The notes below the pieces were generated by a model that was not told where the DNA came from, ran no database searches, and saw only the letters and a list, made by a program, of their open reading frames with translations. Below, piece by piece: positions 6,902 to 13,552 of a stretch of DNA of 17,531 nucleotides. Source of the stretch: Bacteroidales bacterium UBA6346 (GTDB lineage Bacteria > Bacteroidota > Bacteroidia > Bacteroidales > UBA932); contig DJSA01000031.1 in the NCBI GenBank assembly GCA_002438905.1, forward strand, positions 1-17,531. Direction: 5' to 3'. Made by a program: the position numbers and the translations under genes. Within the stretch, counting starts at the first letter, position 1; every line of letters begins with the position of its first letter.

Positions 6902-7912
6902 ATGGCGGATAGCAGGACTAAGTTGGAAGGATGGATTGAAGCGTTCATGATTAATATTTCCCGAGTACGGAGATTTTCCGCTCGGACTTGCGAGATATAC
7001 TCAGATGTGCTCGACAGATTCGCTGAGTTCACGGGCGACATAGATACGATCACTGCGGCGCTCATTCGAAATTATGAGGTGCATCTCATTGATGAGGAAA
7101 AATTTAAGCCAAAGACGGTCAATCTTCATCTCAGTGTTCTGAGCAGTTTCTGTGCATGGCTTGTCCGCACGGGGGAACTGAAATCAAATCCCGTGAAGAC
7201 CGTCCGGCGTCCGAAGATTCCCAAGCGACTCCCTGAGTTTTACAAGGATGATGCGATGACTCAGTATTTTGCACAGACGGACATATACGCATCCTCCGAA
7301 TTTCTTGAATCCTTCCGTGCAGCCCTCTCCCTTGCGGCTGCCGGAAACAGGGATGCCGAAGTCCAAGCTCGCGAACTCTATGAAAAACGGCTCGAACGTG
7401 TTGTCATTTCGGCACTTCTGAATTTGGGAATACGTAGGGGAGAGCTCATCGGGATGAATGTCGGAGACCTTGACACATCGCGAAAGGTCGTCATGATACG
7501 CGGAAAAGGCGACAAAATGCGGGAAATTCCGGTAATACCATCGCTATGTGAAGAAATTTTGCTATATTTGAAAGTTGTTGAGACAATGGTGGGAGGAAAA
7601 CGGGATGCGAAGGATGCGATGTTCGTGACATGGAGCGGAGGAAGGATTTATCCCGTGCTTGTCGATAGGATTGTGAAAGGCGAGTTTTCGCGGATAGCAG
7701 GGATTACCGGACGCCGTTCGCCGCATGTCCTGAGACACACGCTCGCGACAGAGCTGCTTGACGAAGGCACCGACCTGAATTCCATAAAGGAAATGCTTGG
7801 TCACGCCTCGCTTGCGACGACGCAGATTTACACCCATAACTCCATCTCAAAACTGAAGCAGGTTTACGGCTCGGCTCATCCGAGGGCGAAGTCTCACTCG
7901 GAAACCGATTGA
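6902..7912 (+). CDS. xerC: Xer-type tyrosine recombinase
   Basis: This is a tyrosine site-specific recombinase, by length and context a Xer protein that resolves chromosome dimers at dif. An N-terminal SAM-like DNA-binding domain covers about 8-90. The catalytic domain holds Arg178 (G-I-R-R-G-E-L), Lys202 (R-G-K-G-D-K), His275-x-x-Arg278 (S-P-H-V-L-R-H-T), His301 (L-G-H-A-S) and nucleophile Tyr310. All six residues are present. I start at the ATG at 6902, which gives a normal N-terminus; ATGs at 6878, 6890 and 6896 are possible, and the ATG-less extension to 6827 overlaps cca. Between the two domains are about 30 extra residues (about 131-160). XerC versus XerD cannot be decided; the position just before hpf resembles the XerC-annotated gene of Bacteroides, as I recall it. 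No dif site was recognised. Confidence 0.85.
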   Translation: MADSRTKLEGWIEAFMINISRVRRFSARTCEIYSDVLDRFAEFTGDIDTITAALIRNYEVHLIDEEKFKPKTVNLHLSVLSSFCAWLVRTGELKSNPVKTVRRPKIPKRLPEFYKDDAMTQYFAQTDIYASSEFLESFRAALSLAAAGNRDAEVQARELYEKRLERVVISALLNLGIRRGELIGMNVGDLDTSRKVVMIRGKGDKMREIPVIPSLCEEILLYLKVVETMVGGKRDAKDAMFVTWSGGRIYPVLVDRIVKGEFSRIAGITGRRSPHVLRHTLATELLDEGTDLNSIKEMLGHASLATTQIYTHNSISKLKQVYGSAHPRAKSHSETD

Positions 7913-7950
7913 CGGAATGCGATATGTAACATTTAACTTATTCTAAAAAT

Positions 7951-7955
7951 GGAGG
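7951..7955 (+). promoter_or_regulatory. Shine-Dalgarno sequence that sets the hpf start
   Basis: GGAGG lies 5 bases before the ATG at 7961. Such a strong site is unusual among the genes of this window. It favours 7961 over the in-frame ATG at 7949, which lies just before the site and would have it inside the coding sequence. Confidence 0.7.
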
Positions 7956-7960
7956 TAACC

Positions 7961-8254
7961 ATGGAGGAGATCAGAGTTCAGTCTATCCGTTTTGACGCAG
8001 ATCAGAAACTATTGGATTTTGTCGAAAAGAAGTTGTTAAAGTTGCCTAAATTCCACGATTCTGTCATCGGGATTGATGTAAGGCTGTCGCTTCTTCCGGA
8101 TCATGACAACAAGAATGTCTGGGTGAAAGTGAAGGTTCCGGGAAACGAGGTGGTTGTCGAGAGGAATGCAGCGACGTTTGAGGACGCGGTTGTTGACTGC
8201 GCCGATATCCTTAAGGAGAAGTTAAAGAGAATTAAGGAAAAGCAGGTAAAATAA
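7961..8254 (+). CDS. hpf: Ribosome hibernation promoting factor (short HPF/RaiA type)
   Basis: HPF binds the 30S subunit in the decoding channel and silences ribosomes in stationary phase. The 97-residue protein matches the single-domain (short) form: an N-terminal I-R-V-Q-S-I-R-F-D strand, a K-K-L-L-K-L-P-K-F helix end, the V-W-V-K-V-K-V-P-G strand, and a final helix with A-x-x-D-A-V-V-D-C-A-D that ends in a very Lys-rich tail. The long-form C-terminal dimerisation domain is absent. The start at 7961 is chosen for its GGAGG ribosome site. The gene follows xer by 48 bases and is followed within 11 bases by its own terminator, so it is the last gene of that transcript. Confidence 0.93.
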   Translation: MEEIRVQSIRFDADQKLLDFVEKKLLKLPKFHDSVIGIDVRLSLLPDHDNKNVWVKVKVPGNEVVVERNAATFEDAVVDCADILKEKLKRIKEKQVK

Positions 8255-8264
8255 ACTTCATGTG

Positions 8265-8296
8265 CGGAGAAGCCTTTTGGGAGACTTCTCCGTTTT
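8265..8296 (+). terminator. Rho-independent terminator after hpf
   Basis: An 8-bp perfect stem (CGGAGAAG at 8265-8272 with CTTCTCCG at 8285-8292) closes a 12-base loop, in which CC and GG around TTTT could extend pairing. TTTT follows at 8293-8296. It begins 10 bases after the hpf stop and only 15 bases before the holA ATG, so holA may depend on readthrough or on a promoter that I do not recognise. Confidence 0.75.
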
Positions 8297-8310
8297 GATG
8301 ACAGGTGGTT

Positions 8311-9354
8311 ATGGCAAGGGGATTTGCAGAGACAGACAGACAATGTGAGGAAATCATTGCAGATGTCAGAGGACACCGGTTCGCGCCGGTGTATCTTCTG
8401 ATGGGGGACGAGCCATACTATGTTGATAAAGTGTGCGACGCGGTGATTGCCAATGCTTTTGATGATGAAGGGGAGCGGGATTTCAACCAGTTGATATGTT
8501 ATGGGGCGGACGTGGACGCCGATTCTGTGATAACTTCAGCCAGAAGTTATCCGATGTTCTCGGAGCGCAGGCTGGTTGTCATCAAGGAAGCGCAGATGAT
8601 GCGTTCCCTTGAGGATTTGGCTCTCTACTGCGCGAAGCCTTTAGGATCCACGATTCTTGTTATCGCGATGCACGGGGCATCAGCCGACAAGAGAAAATCC
8701 TTGTACAAGACAGCTTCCAAAATCGGGGTGGTAGTCGAGTCATCTCAACTCCGGGACTACGAAATGCCACAATGGATCACGTCCTATTATAGGTCAAAAG
8801 GACTCACGTTGACTCCGGAGGCCTCTTCTCTACTGGCCGAGTATGCAGGAACAGATCTTTCGAAGATAGCCGTGGAGACGGACAAAATGCTCAAGAACCT
8901 GCCCGAGGGAACGACGGAGGTGACAGCGGCGGACATAGAGAGCAACGTGGGCATAAGCCGGCAGTACAATATATTCGAACTTACCCGTGAACTTTCGGCG
9001 CGCAATGCGGCCAAGGCTCTTAAAATAGCGGCCTACCTTGGCTCCGCGGCCAAATTCGCCCTGCCCATGGCCACGGGGCCGCTGTTCACGCATTTTTACA
9101 GAATCCTTAAATACAACGCTCTGCTGTCCTCGAAACCCGGAGCGGGCAATGCGGAGAAGTCTTCATTGCTGGGGGTGAATCCCTATTTTCTCCGGGAATA
9201 TGACATGGCTATGCGCAACTACCCTTTGCGAAAGTGCATGGCGGCCATAGCCCTGATACGCGACTACGACTTCAAGGGAAAGGGAGGTGACAATGGCGAG
9301 GCCACAGATTCGGATCTCATAACCGAACTTACCGCAAGGCTGTTGACGTTGTAA
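8311..9354 (+). CDS. holA: DNA polymerase III delta subunit (clamp loader)
   Basis: The delta subunit opens the beta sliding clamp as part of the clamp-loader complex of the replicase. The 347-residue product begins at the ATG at 8311 (an in-frame GTG lies at 8305). The family signature P-V-Y-L-L-M-G-D-E-P-Y-Y-V-D is at 26-39. It is followed by the strand L-V-V-I-K-E-A, the domain I-V-V-E-S-S region, then the domain II motif with L-T-P-E-A-x-x-L-L-A-E-Y-A-G-T-D-L, and a helical collar domain at about 215-347 beginning near the N-I-F-E-L stretch. Length is as expected. Downstream the ABC exporter begins after 58 bases on the same strand. Confidence 0.93.
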   Translation: MARGFAETDRQCEEIIADVRGHRFAPVYLLMGDEPYYVDKVCDAVIANAFDDEGERDFNQLICYGADVDADSVITSARSYPMFSERRLVVIKEAQMMRSLEDLALYCAKPLGSTILVIAMHGASADKRKSLYKTASKIGVVVESSQLRDYEMPQWITSYYRSKGLTLTPEASSLLAEYAGTDLSKIAVETDKMLKNLPEGTTEVTAADIESNVGISRQYNIFELTRELSARNAAKALKIAAYLGSAAKFALPMATGPLFTHFYRILKYNALLSSKPGAGNAEKSSLLGVNPYFLREYDMAMRNYPLRKCMAAIALIRDYDFKGKGGDNGEATDSDLITELTARLLTL

Positions 9355-9412
9355 GTCGACTGTTAATGAATTCAGGTATGTTGGAAATGAAAACCTTATA
9401 AACAAAAATAAT

Positions 9413-10336
9413 ATGGGATTAATTGAATGTCAGGAAATTTGCAAGTCTTTTGGCGAGAAAGTCGCCCTTGACCACGTTTCTGTCTCCATGGAAAAGGGAC
9501 GGATTTTCGGATTGCTCGGGCCTAACGGTTCAGGAAAGACAACGCTGATCAGGATAATCAACAGGATTATGGTTCAGGATTCCGGCGTGGTCTTGTTCGA
9601 TGGACGTCCGATTACGCAGAGTGACGTTGAGAAAATCGGGTACATGCCTGAGGAAAGGGGGCTTTATCGTAAAATGAAGGTAGGCGAGCAGGCCATGTTC
9701 CTTGCCAGACTTAAGGGAATGTCTACGAAGGATGCCGAAACGGAACTTAAGAAATGGTTCGTGCGTTTCGGGATAGAATCCTGGTGGAACAAAAAGGTCG
9801 AGGAACTTTCCAAGGGTATGGCGCAGAAGGTGCAGTTCATAACAACTGTCGTGCACAAGCCTTCCCTGCTCATACTTGACGAGCCGTTCAGCGGCTTTGA
9901 CCCTGTAAACGCCCAGGTCGTCCAGAATGAGATTCTGCGCCTGCGTGACGAGGGCGCAACGATTGTGCTTTCAACGCACAATATGGAATCTGTAGAGGAA
10001 CTTTGCGACGACATTGCTCTCATAAACATGTCCAAGCTCATCATTTCCGGACCGCTTGACGACATCAGGCACCGTTACGGCAATAACAACGTTGAGCTTA
10101 TCTACACCGGAGAGACGGAGCTCGCTTCGCATCCGGGACTGTTCACTGTGCTCAGTGACAGAAACGACGTCGGAAGGCACACGGCAGTTCTCTCCTTGGC
10201 AGAAAACGTGCGCAGCAACGATGTTCTTTCTGCAATCCTTTCGGAAAACGTGACGGTGAACTCGTTCCAGGAGCTGGTGCCGAGGATGAACGACATATTC
10301 ATTGAACTTGTCAAGGGGCAGTACGTTTCAAAGTAA
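9413..10336 (+). CDS. ABC transporter ATP-binding protein, NatA-like
   Basis: This is the ATPase of an ABC-2 exporter, working at the inner face of the cytoplasmic membrane with the permease encoded next. In the 307 residues the Walker A motif G-P-N-G-S-G-K-T-T is at 36-44, the signature L-S-K-G-M at 132-136 (the Lys/Met variant usual in NatA-type proteins), Walker B L-L-I-L-D-E-P at 152-158, D-loop Asp163 and switch His189. The P-E-E-R-G-L-Y segment at 79-85 is also typical of NatA relatives. A C-terminal accessory domain of about 90 residues follows. NatA from Bacillus drives sodium extrusion; the substrate here is not known. The permease starts 26 bases downstream. Confidence 0.93.
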   Translation: MGLIECQEICKSFGEKVALDHVSVSMEKGRIFGLLGPNGSGKTTLIRIINRIMVQDSGVVLFDGRPITQSDVEKIGYMPEERGLYRKMKVGEQAMFLARLKGMSTKDAETELKKWFVRFGIESWWNKKVEELSKGMAQKVQFITTVVHKPSLLILDEPFSGFDPVNAQVVQNEILRLRDEGATIVLSTHNMESVEELCDDIALINMSKLIISGPLDDIRHRYGNNNVELIYTGETELASHPGLFTVLSDRNDVGRHTAVLSLAENVRSNDVLSAILSENVTVNSFQELVPRMNDIFIELVKGQYVSK

Positions 10337-10362
10337 TGAATAAAATAATATAGAACAACATT

Positions 10363-11733
10363 ATGAATTTCAGAAATATCGGCGTGGTCATATCCCGTGA
10401 GTACATGACCCGCGTGAGGAAAAAGTCATTCCTTCTCATAACATTTCTCGGGCCAATCCTGTTTGCAGCCCTAATGGTACTCCCGTCGCTCATCATGTTC
10501 TTTGCGGAAGACAAGGGAAAACAGATAGCTGTCATTGATGAGTCGGGGATTGTGATGCCCGAACTCAAATCGGATGAAACCTGCACATTCAAAGACTACT
10601 CGGGGCATCAGCCGGATTCCATCAAGGCAAACCTCCAGGATATGGGAATCGATGTGCTGATGATGGTATCTCCTGTCATAGATTCGACAAAGACTGTAGA
10701 TGTGACGACGTATTCGACTAAGGCACTGAGCGTTGACCTGAAGTCAGACATTGAGGCTCAGGTTGATGATGCAGTGGAAGACTACCGCATATCCCTCTAC
10801 AATATAGGTGATCTCAAACAGATTATGGAAGACGTGAAGGCTGACATCAGCCTGACTACTTACACCATTGATGAGTCCGGTGAGGCCAAGCTTGATTCCG
10901 CTGAGGTCAAGATGATTGTCTCAATGCTGCTCGGGATGATCATCTACATGTTCATAGCGATGTTTTCAGGAATGGTGATGTCATCGGTTATAGAGGAAAA
11001 ATCGAGCCGCGTTGTCGAAGTGTTGGTTTCCAGCGTGAAGTCCACTGAGCTCATGTTCGGCAAGATTATCGGTGTCGCGGCGGTTGCCCTGACGCAGTTC
11101 CTGTTGTGGGTCGTGCTGACCGGCGTCATAGTCTCGGCTGTCGGTGGCATAGTCGGATTGGATTCGATTATGGGAAGTCAGCAGCAGATGACGGCGATGA
11201 CAGGAGTAGACCAGTCCGCTATGGATGCAGCGGGAATGAACCTTGATCCGTCCGCAATGGCTGCAAGTCTCGATTCTGAGGAGAGTTCTGTCATTTCGGC
11301 ACTCAGGGATCTGAACTATACGGAAATTCTCGTCTCTTTCGTGATATTTTTCGTGCTTGGCTACCTGCTTTATGCCTCGCTGTTCGCTGCCATAGGTTCA
11401 TCTGTGGAAAATGAAGCTGACAGCAGCCAGTTGCAGATTCCTGTGACAATTCCGCTGCTGCTCGGATTTTTCATAGCGCTATATGCCTTCAAGTCTCCGG
11501 ACAGTCCGCTGGCTTTCTGGGGCTCGATTATTCCGTTCACATCGCCGATTGTGATGCTTGCAAGGATTCCGTTCGGGGTGCCGGTGTGGGAACTCGTGCT
11601 TTCGATAGTGCTCCTGCTTCTGACCTTCCTCGGATGTGCGTGGGTTTCCGCAAAGATCTACAAAATAGGAATACTGACATTTGGAAAGAAATCCACGTTC
11701 AAGGATTTGTGGAAGTGGCTGAAACTTAAGTAA
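10363..11733 (+). CDS. ABC-2 type permease, NatB-like
   Basis: This is the membrane partner of the preceding ATPase. The 456 residues start with a cytoplasmic R-E-Y-M-T-R-V-R-K-K-S stretch typical of NatB-type permeases and a first membrane segment (about 24-46). A large extracytoplasmic domain of about 135 residues follows, and then some five or six further membrane segments from about 185 to the end. The cytoplasmic loop after the second segment carries the conserved E-E-K-S-S-R-V-V-E-V-L motif. Between membrane segments near 265 and 325 lies an odd Met/Gln/Ala-rich loop with six Met between 270 and 299. The substrate is unknown; sodium, a peptide or a toxic compound are all possible for this family. 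Confidence 0.92.
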   Translation: MNFRNIGVVISREYMTRVRKKSFLLITFLGPILFAALMVLPSLIMFFAEDKGKQIAVIDESGIVMPELKSDETCTFKDYSGHQPDSIKANLQDMGIDVLMMVSPVIDSTKTVDVTTYSTKALSVDLKSDIEAQVDDAVEDYRISLYNIGDLKQIMEDVKADISLTTYTIDESGEAKLDSAEVKMIVSMLLGMIIYMFIAMFSGMVMSSVIEEKSSRVVEVLVSSVKSTELMFGKIIGVAAVALTQFLLWVVLTGVIVSAVGGIVGLDSIMGSQQQMTAMTGVDQSAMDAAGMNLDPSAMAASLDSEESSVISALRDLNYTEILVSFVIFFVLGYLLYASLFAAIGSSVENEADSSQLQIPVTIPLLLGFFIALYAFKSPDSPLAFWGSIIPFTSPIVMLARIPFGVPVWELVLSIVLLLLTFLGCAWVSAKIYKIGILTFGKKSTFKDLWKWLKLK

Positions 11734-11782
11734 TTCAACTTGTTTTTACGCTCAAGGAATGAAATCCGGGCGATCTGTCTTT

Positions 11783-12640
11783 ATGAAAAGAATCATAGTT
11801 TTAATTGCGCTCCTCTTTGTCTGCATCATCTTGTCTGCACAGAGTTCGGACAATCAGGAGCGGCGTAAGGTGGAAGTCGTGTCGTGGACTTTGACTCCTA
11901 TGGACGGAAGCCGTGTGGGAGCCAAGTCTCCGTCATCCGGTGACGTGAAGGAATGTCTTGGGGAAATAAGGTGCGGGAAATATTACGCGCCGAACGGCAG
12001 GGTCTATGGCAGGCACGCGGCAACGTTTAGGGCGGCCAGAGAACTATTGTCAGTGCAGGACAAGATGGCCCCGATGAGGGAGACGGTCGGGTACAGCACC
12101 CGCGAGATGGATGTGGCATATCCGGAATCGGAACTCTCGGACTGGTTTATAGACAACATTATGGAGGCTGTGGCGGAGGAATCAGGGAAACCGGTGTCGT
12201 TTGGAGTCGGCAATTTCGGCGGAATCAGATGCGCGATGCCGCAGGGCAAAATAATCCTTGATGACCTGAAGTCAATGTTTCCCTTCAAGAACCAGATTGT
12301 CTACCTTGAACTTCAGGGCAGTGAAATCCGTTCAATCCTTGAAAAGATGGCCGCCGGACGTTTCCAGGTGTTGGGCGGATGTGAAGTGGTCGCGAAAGAC
12401 GGCAAACTTGTTTCGGCAAAGCTCGGCGGAGAACCGATTGATGATTCCAGATGGTATGGAGTCGCGACAATCTCGTTCCTCCTTGAAGGCGGTGATGGAT
12501 TGTATCTTGCGCACAATTCACGCAATCTGGAAATCTACGACATTGATATAATTGACATAATTCTCGACAAGGTGAAATCGCTGACCGATGCCGGCAAGCC
12601 GATTGAGTATCACACGGACGGACGGGTGGTCATAGAATAG
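11783..12640 (+). CDS. Exported 5'-nucleotidase C-terminal-domain protein
   Basis: The protein corresponds to the substrate-binding half of UshA-type 5'-nucleotidases, without the metal-binding half. I start at the ATG at 11783, which gives a clean signal peptide (K-R at 2-3, hydrophobic core 4-18, cleavage near Ala19-Gln20); the ATG at 11759 would put eight residues ahead of it. From about residue 103 the domain is clear: N-F-G-G-I-R at 144-149, P-F-K-N at 167-170, L-x-G-S-E-I in the following helix, and E-G-G-D-G-L-Y near the end. Residues 25-100 are not recognised. The metallophosphatase half is the next gene, 14 bases on, so the pair probably works together in the periplasm. The role is presumably hydrolysis of external nucleotides. 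It could also bind nucleotides on its own. Confidence 0.88.
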   Translation: MKRIIVLIALLFVCIILSAQSSDNQERRKVEVVSWTLTPMDGSRVGAKSPSSGDVKECLGEIRCGKYYAPNGRVYGRHAATFRAARELLSVQDKMAPMRETVGYSTREMDVAYPESELSDWFIDNIMEAVAEESGKPVSFGVGNFGGIRCAMPQGKIILDDLKSMFPFKNQIVYLELQGSEIRSILEKMAAGRFQVLGGCEVVAKDGKLVSAKLGGEPIDDSRWYGVATISFLLEGGDGLYLAHNSRNLEIYDIDIIDIILDKVKSLTDAGKPIEYHTDGRVVIE

Positions 12641-12654
12641 GGGGGGACGGAAAG

Positions 12655-13473
12655 ATGAAAAGATTCGCATATATACTCACCGCATTGTTCGTTATTTCGT
12701 ACAGTGCTTCCGCACAGGAACTTACAATACTTCATTTAAATGATACCCATAGCCATATAGAACCGGAACGTGTCGGTTCGCTCAACGGGCAGGGAGGAAC
12801 GCTCGAAAGGGCCGCGTATATTGACAGCGTGCGCACTGCCGATGGTCGTAAGAACGTACTTCTTCTGCACGCCGGCGACTTCAGTCAGGGTACGTCATAT
12901 TTCACCCTGATGCACGGCTTTGTCGAGGTTGAACTTATGAATGCCATGGGCTTTGATGCAACTGCAATAGGAAACCACGAGTTTGACAACGGGCTTGACG
13001 AGCTTACAGCGCGTGTGAAAAAGCTCAAGTTCCCGATACTCTGCGCAAACTATGACTTTTCGAAGTTTGAACTCGGGAAATATGTGAAGCCGTACGCGAT
13101 TGTCCGTAAGGCCGGTCTCAGAATCGGAATCATAGGACTTACAACAGATGTCCGTCCCGTCGTGGACGCGGCGATAGCGCGTCAGCTCGAGTTTCGTGAC
13201 CCGGTGGAAATGGCGAACAAGTGGGCGTATTATCTCCGTAACGAGAAAAAATGCGACATGGTGATATGCCTCACCCACCTTGGATTTGAGGAAGACAAAG
13301 CCATGGTTGATGGTGGGCTGCGCAATGTTGACTTGATTGTAGGGGGTCACTCCCACACTTTCCTCAAGGAAATCTGCTGGGAAAAAGGCATCGACGGCAT
13401 TGAAGTCCCGATTGTCCAGAATGGTTGCTGGGGACTTAACATGGGCAACATCAAGGTGAAACCCGTCAACTGA
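12655..13473 (+). CDS. Exported 5'-nucleotidase metallophosphatase-domain protein
   Basis: This is the catalytic half of a UshA/5'-nucleotidase-type enzyme, 272 residues. A signal peptide (1-20, ending A-S-A-Q) is followed directly by the calcineurin-like phosphoesterase core: L-N-D-T-H-S-H at 28-34 (metal ligands Asp30, His32), G-D-F-S-Q-G at 74-79 (Asp75), G-N-H-E-F-D at 106-111 (Asn107, catalytic His108), His208 in T-H-L-G, and G-G-H-S-H-T at 230-235 (His232, His234). All dinuclear-metal ligands are present. The C-terminal substrate domain is absent and is supplied by the gene just upstream. A GGACGGAAAG run precedes the ATG. It ends the operon at a strong terminator. Confidence 0.93.
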   Translation: MKRFAYILTALFVISYSASAQELTILHLNDTHSHIEPERVGSLNGQGGTLERAAYIDSVRTADGRKNVLLLHAGDFSQGTSYFTLMHGFVEVELMNAMGFDATAIGNHEFDNGLDELTARVKKLKFPILCANYDFSKFELGKYVKPYAIVRKAGLRIGIIGLTTDVRPVVDAAIARQLEFRDPVEMANKWAYYLRNEKKCDMVICLTHLGFEEDKAMVDGGLRNVDLIVGGHSHTFLKEICWEKGIDGIEVPIVQNGCWGLNMGNIKVKPVN

Positions 13474-13497
13474 CGCGCTTGGCGGATGCGGAAAGAA

Positions 13498-13536
13498 AAA
13501 GGGTTGGCTGATTCACTTTTCAGCCAACCCTTTCTT
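13498..13536. terminator. Bidirectional terminator between convergent genes
   Basis: A 14-bp perfect stem (13498-13511 with 13520-13533) closes an 8-base loop. It is flanked by an A-rich run on the left and TTTCTT on the right, so either strand gives a hairpin followed by U-rich RNA. It lies 24 bases past the metallophosphatase stop and about 20 bases past the lipoprotein stop, and should end both transcripts. Confidence 0.9.
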
Positions 13537-13552
13537 ATGAAAGTGAATGGTT

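Noticed and set aside
6902..7912. Integrase of a mobile element
   Set aside because: No attachment repeats, transposase, excisionase or phage genes nearby; it sits between cca and hpf, as a chromosomal Xer gene would.
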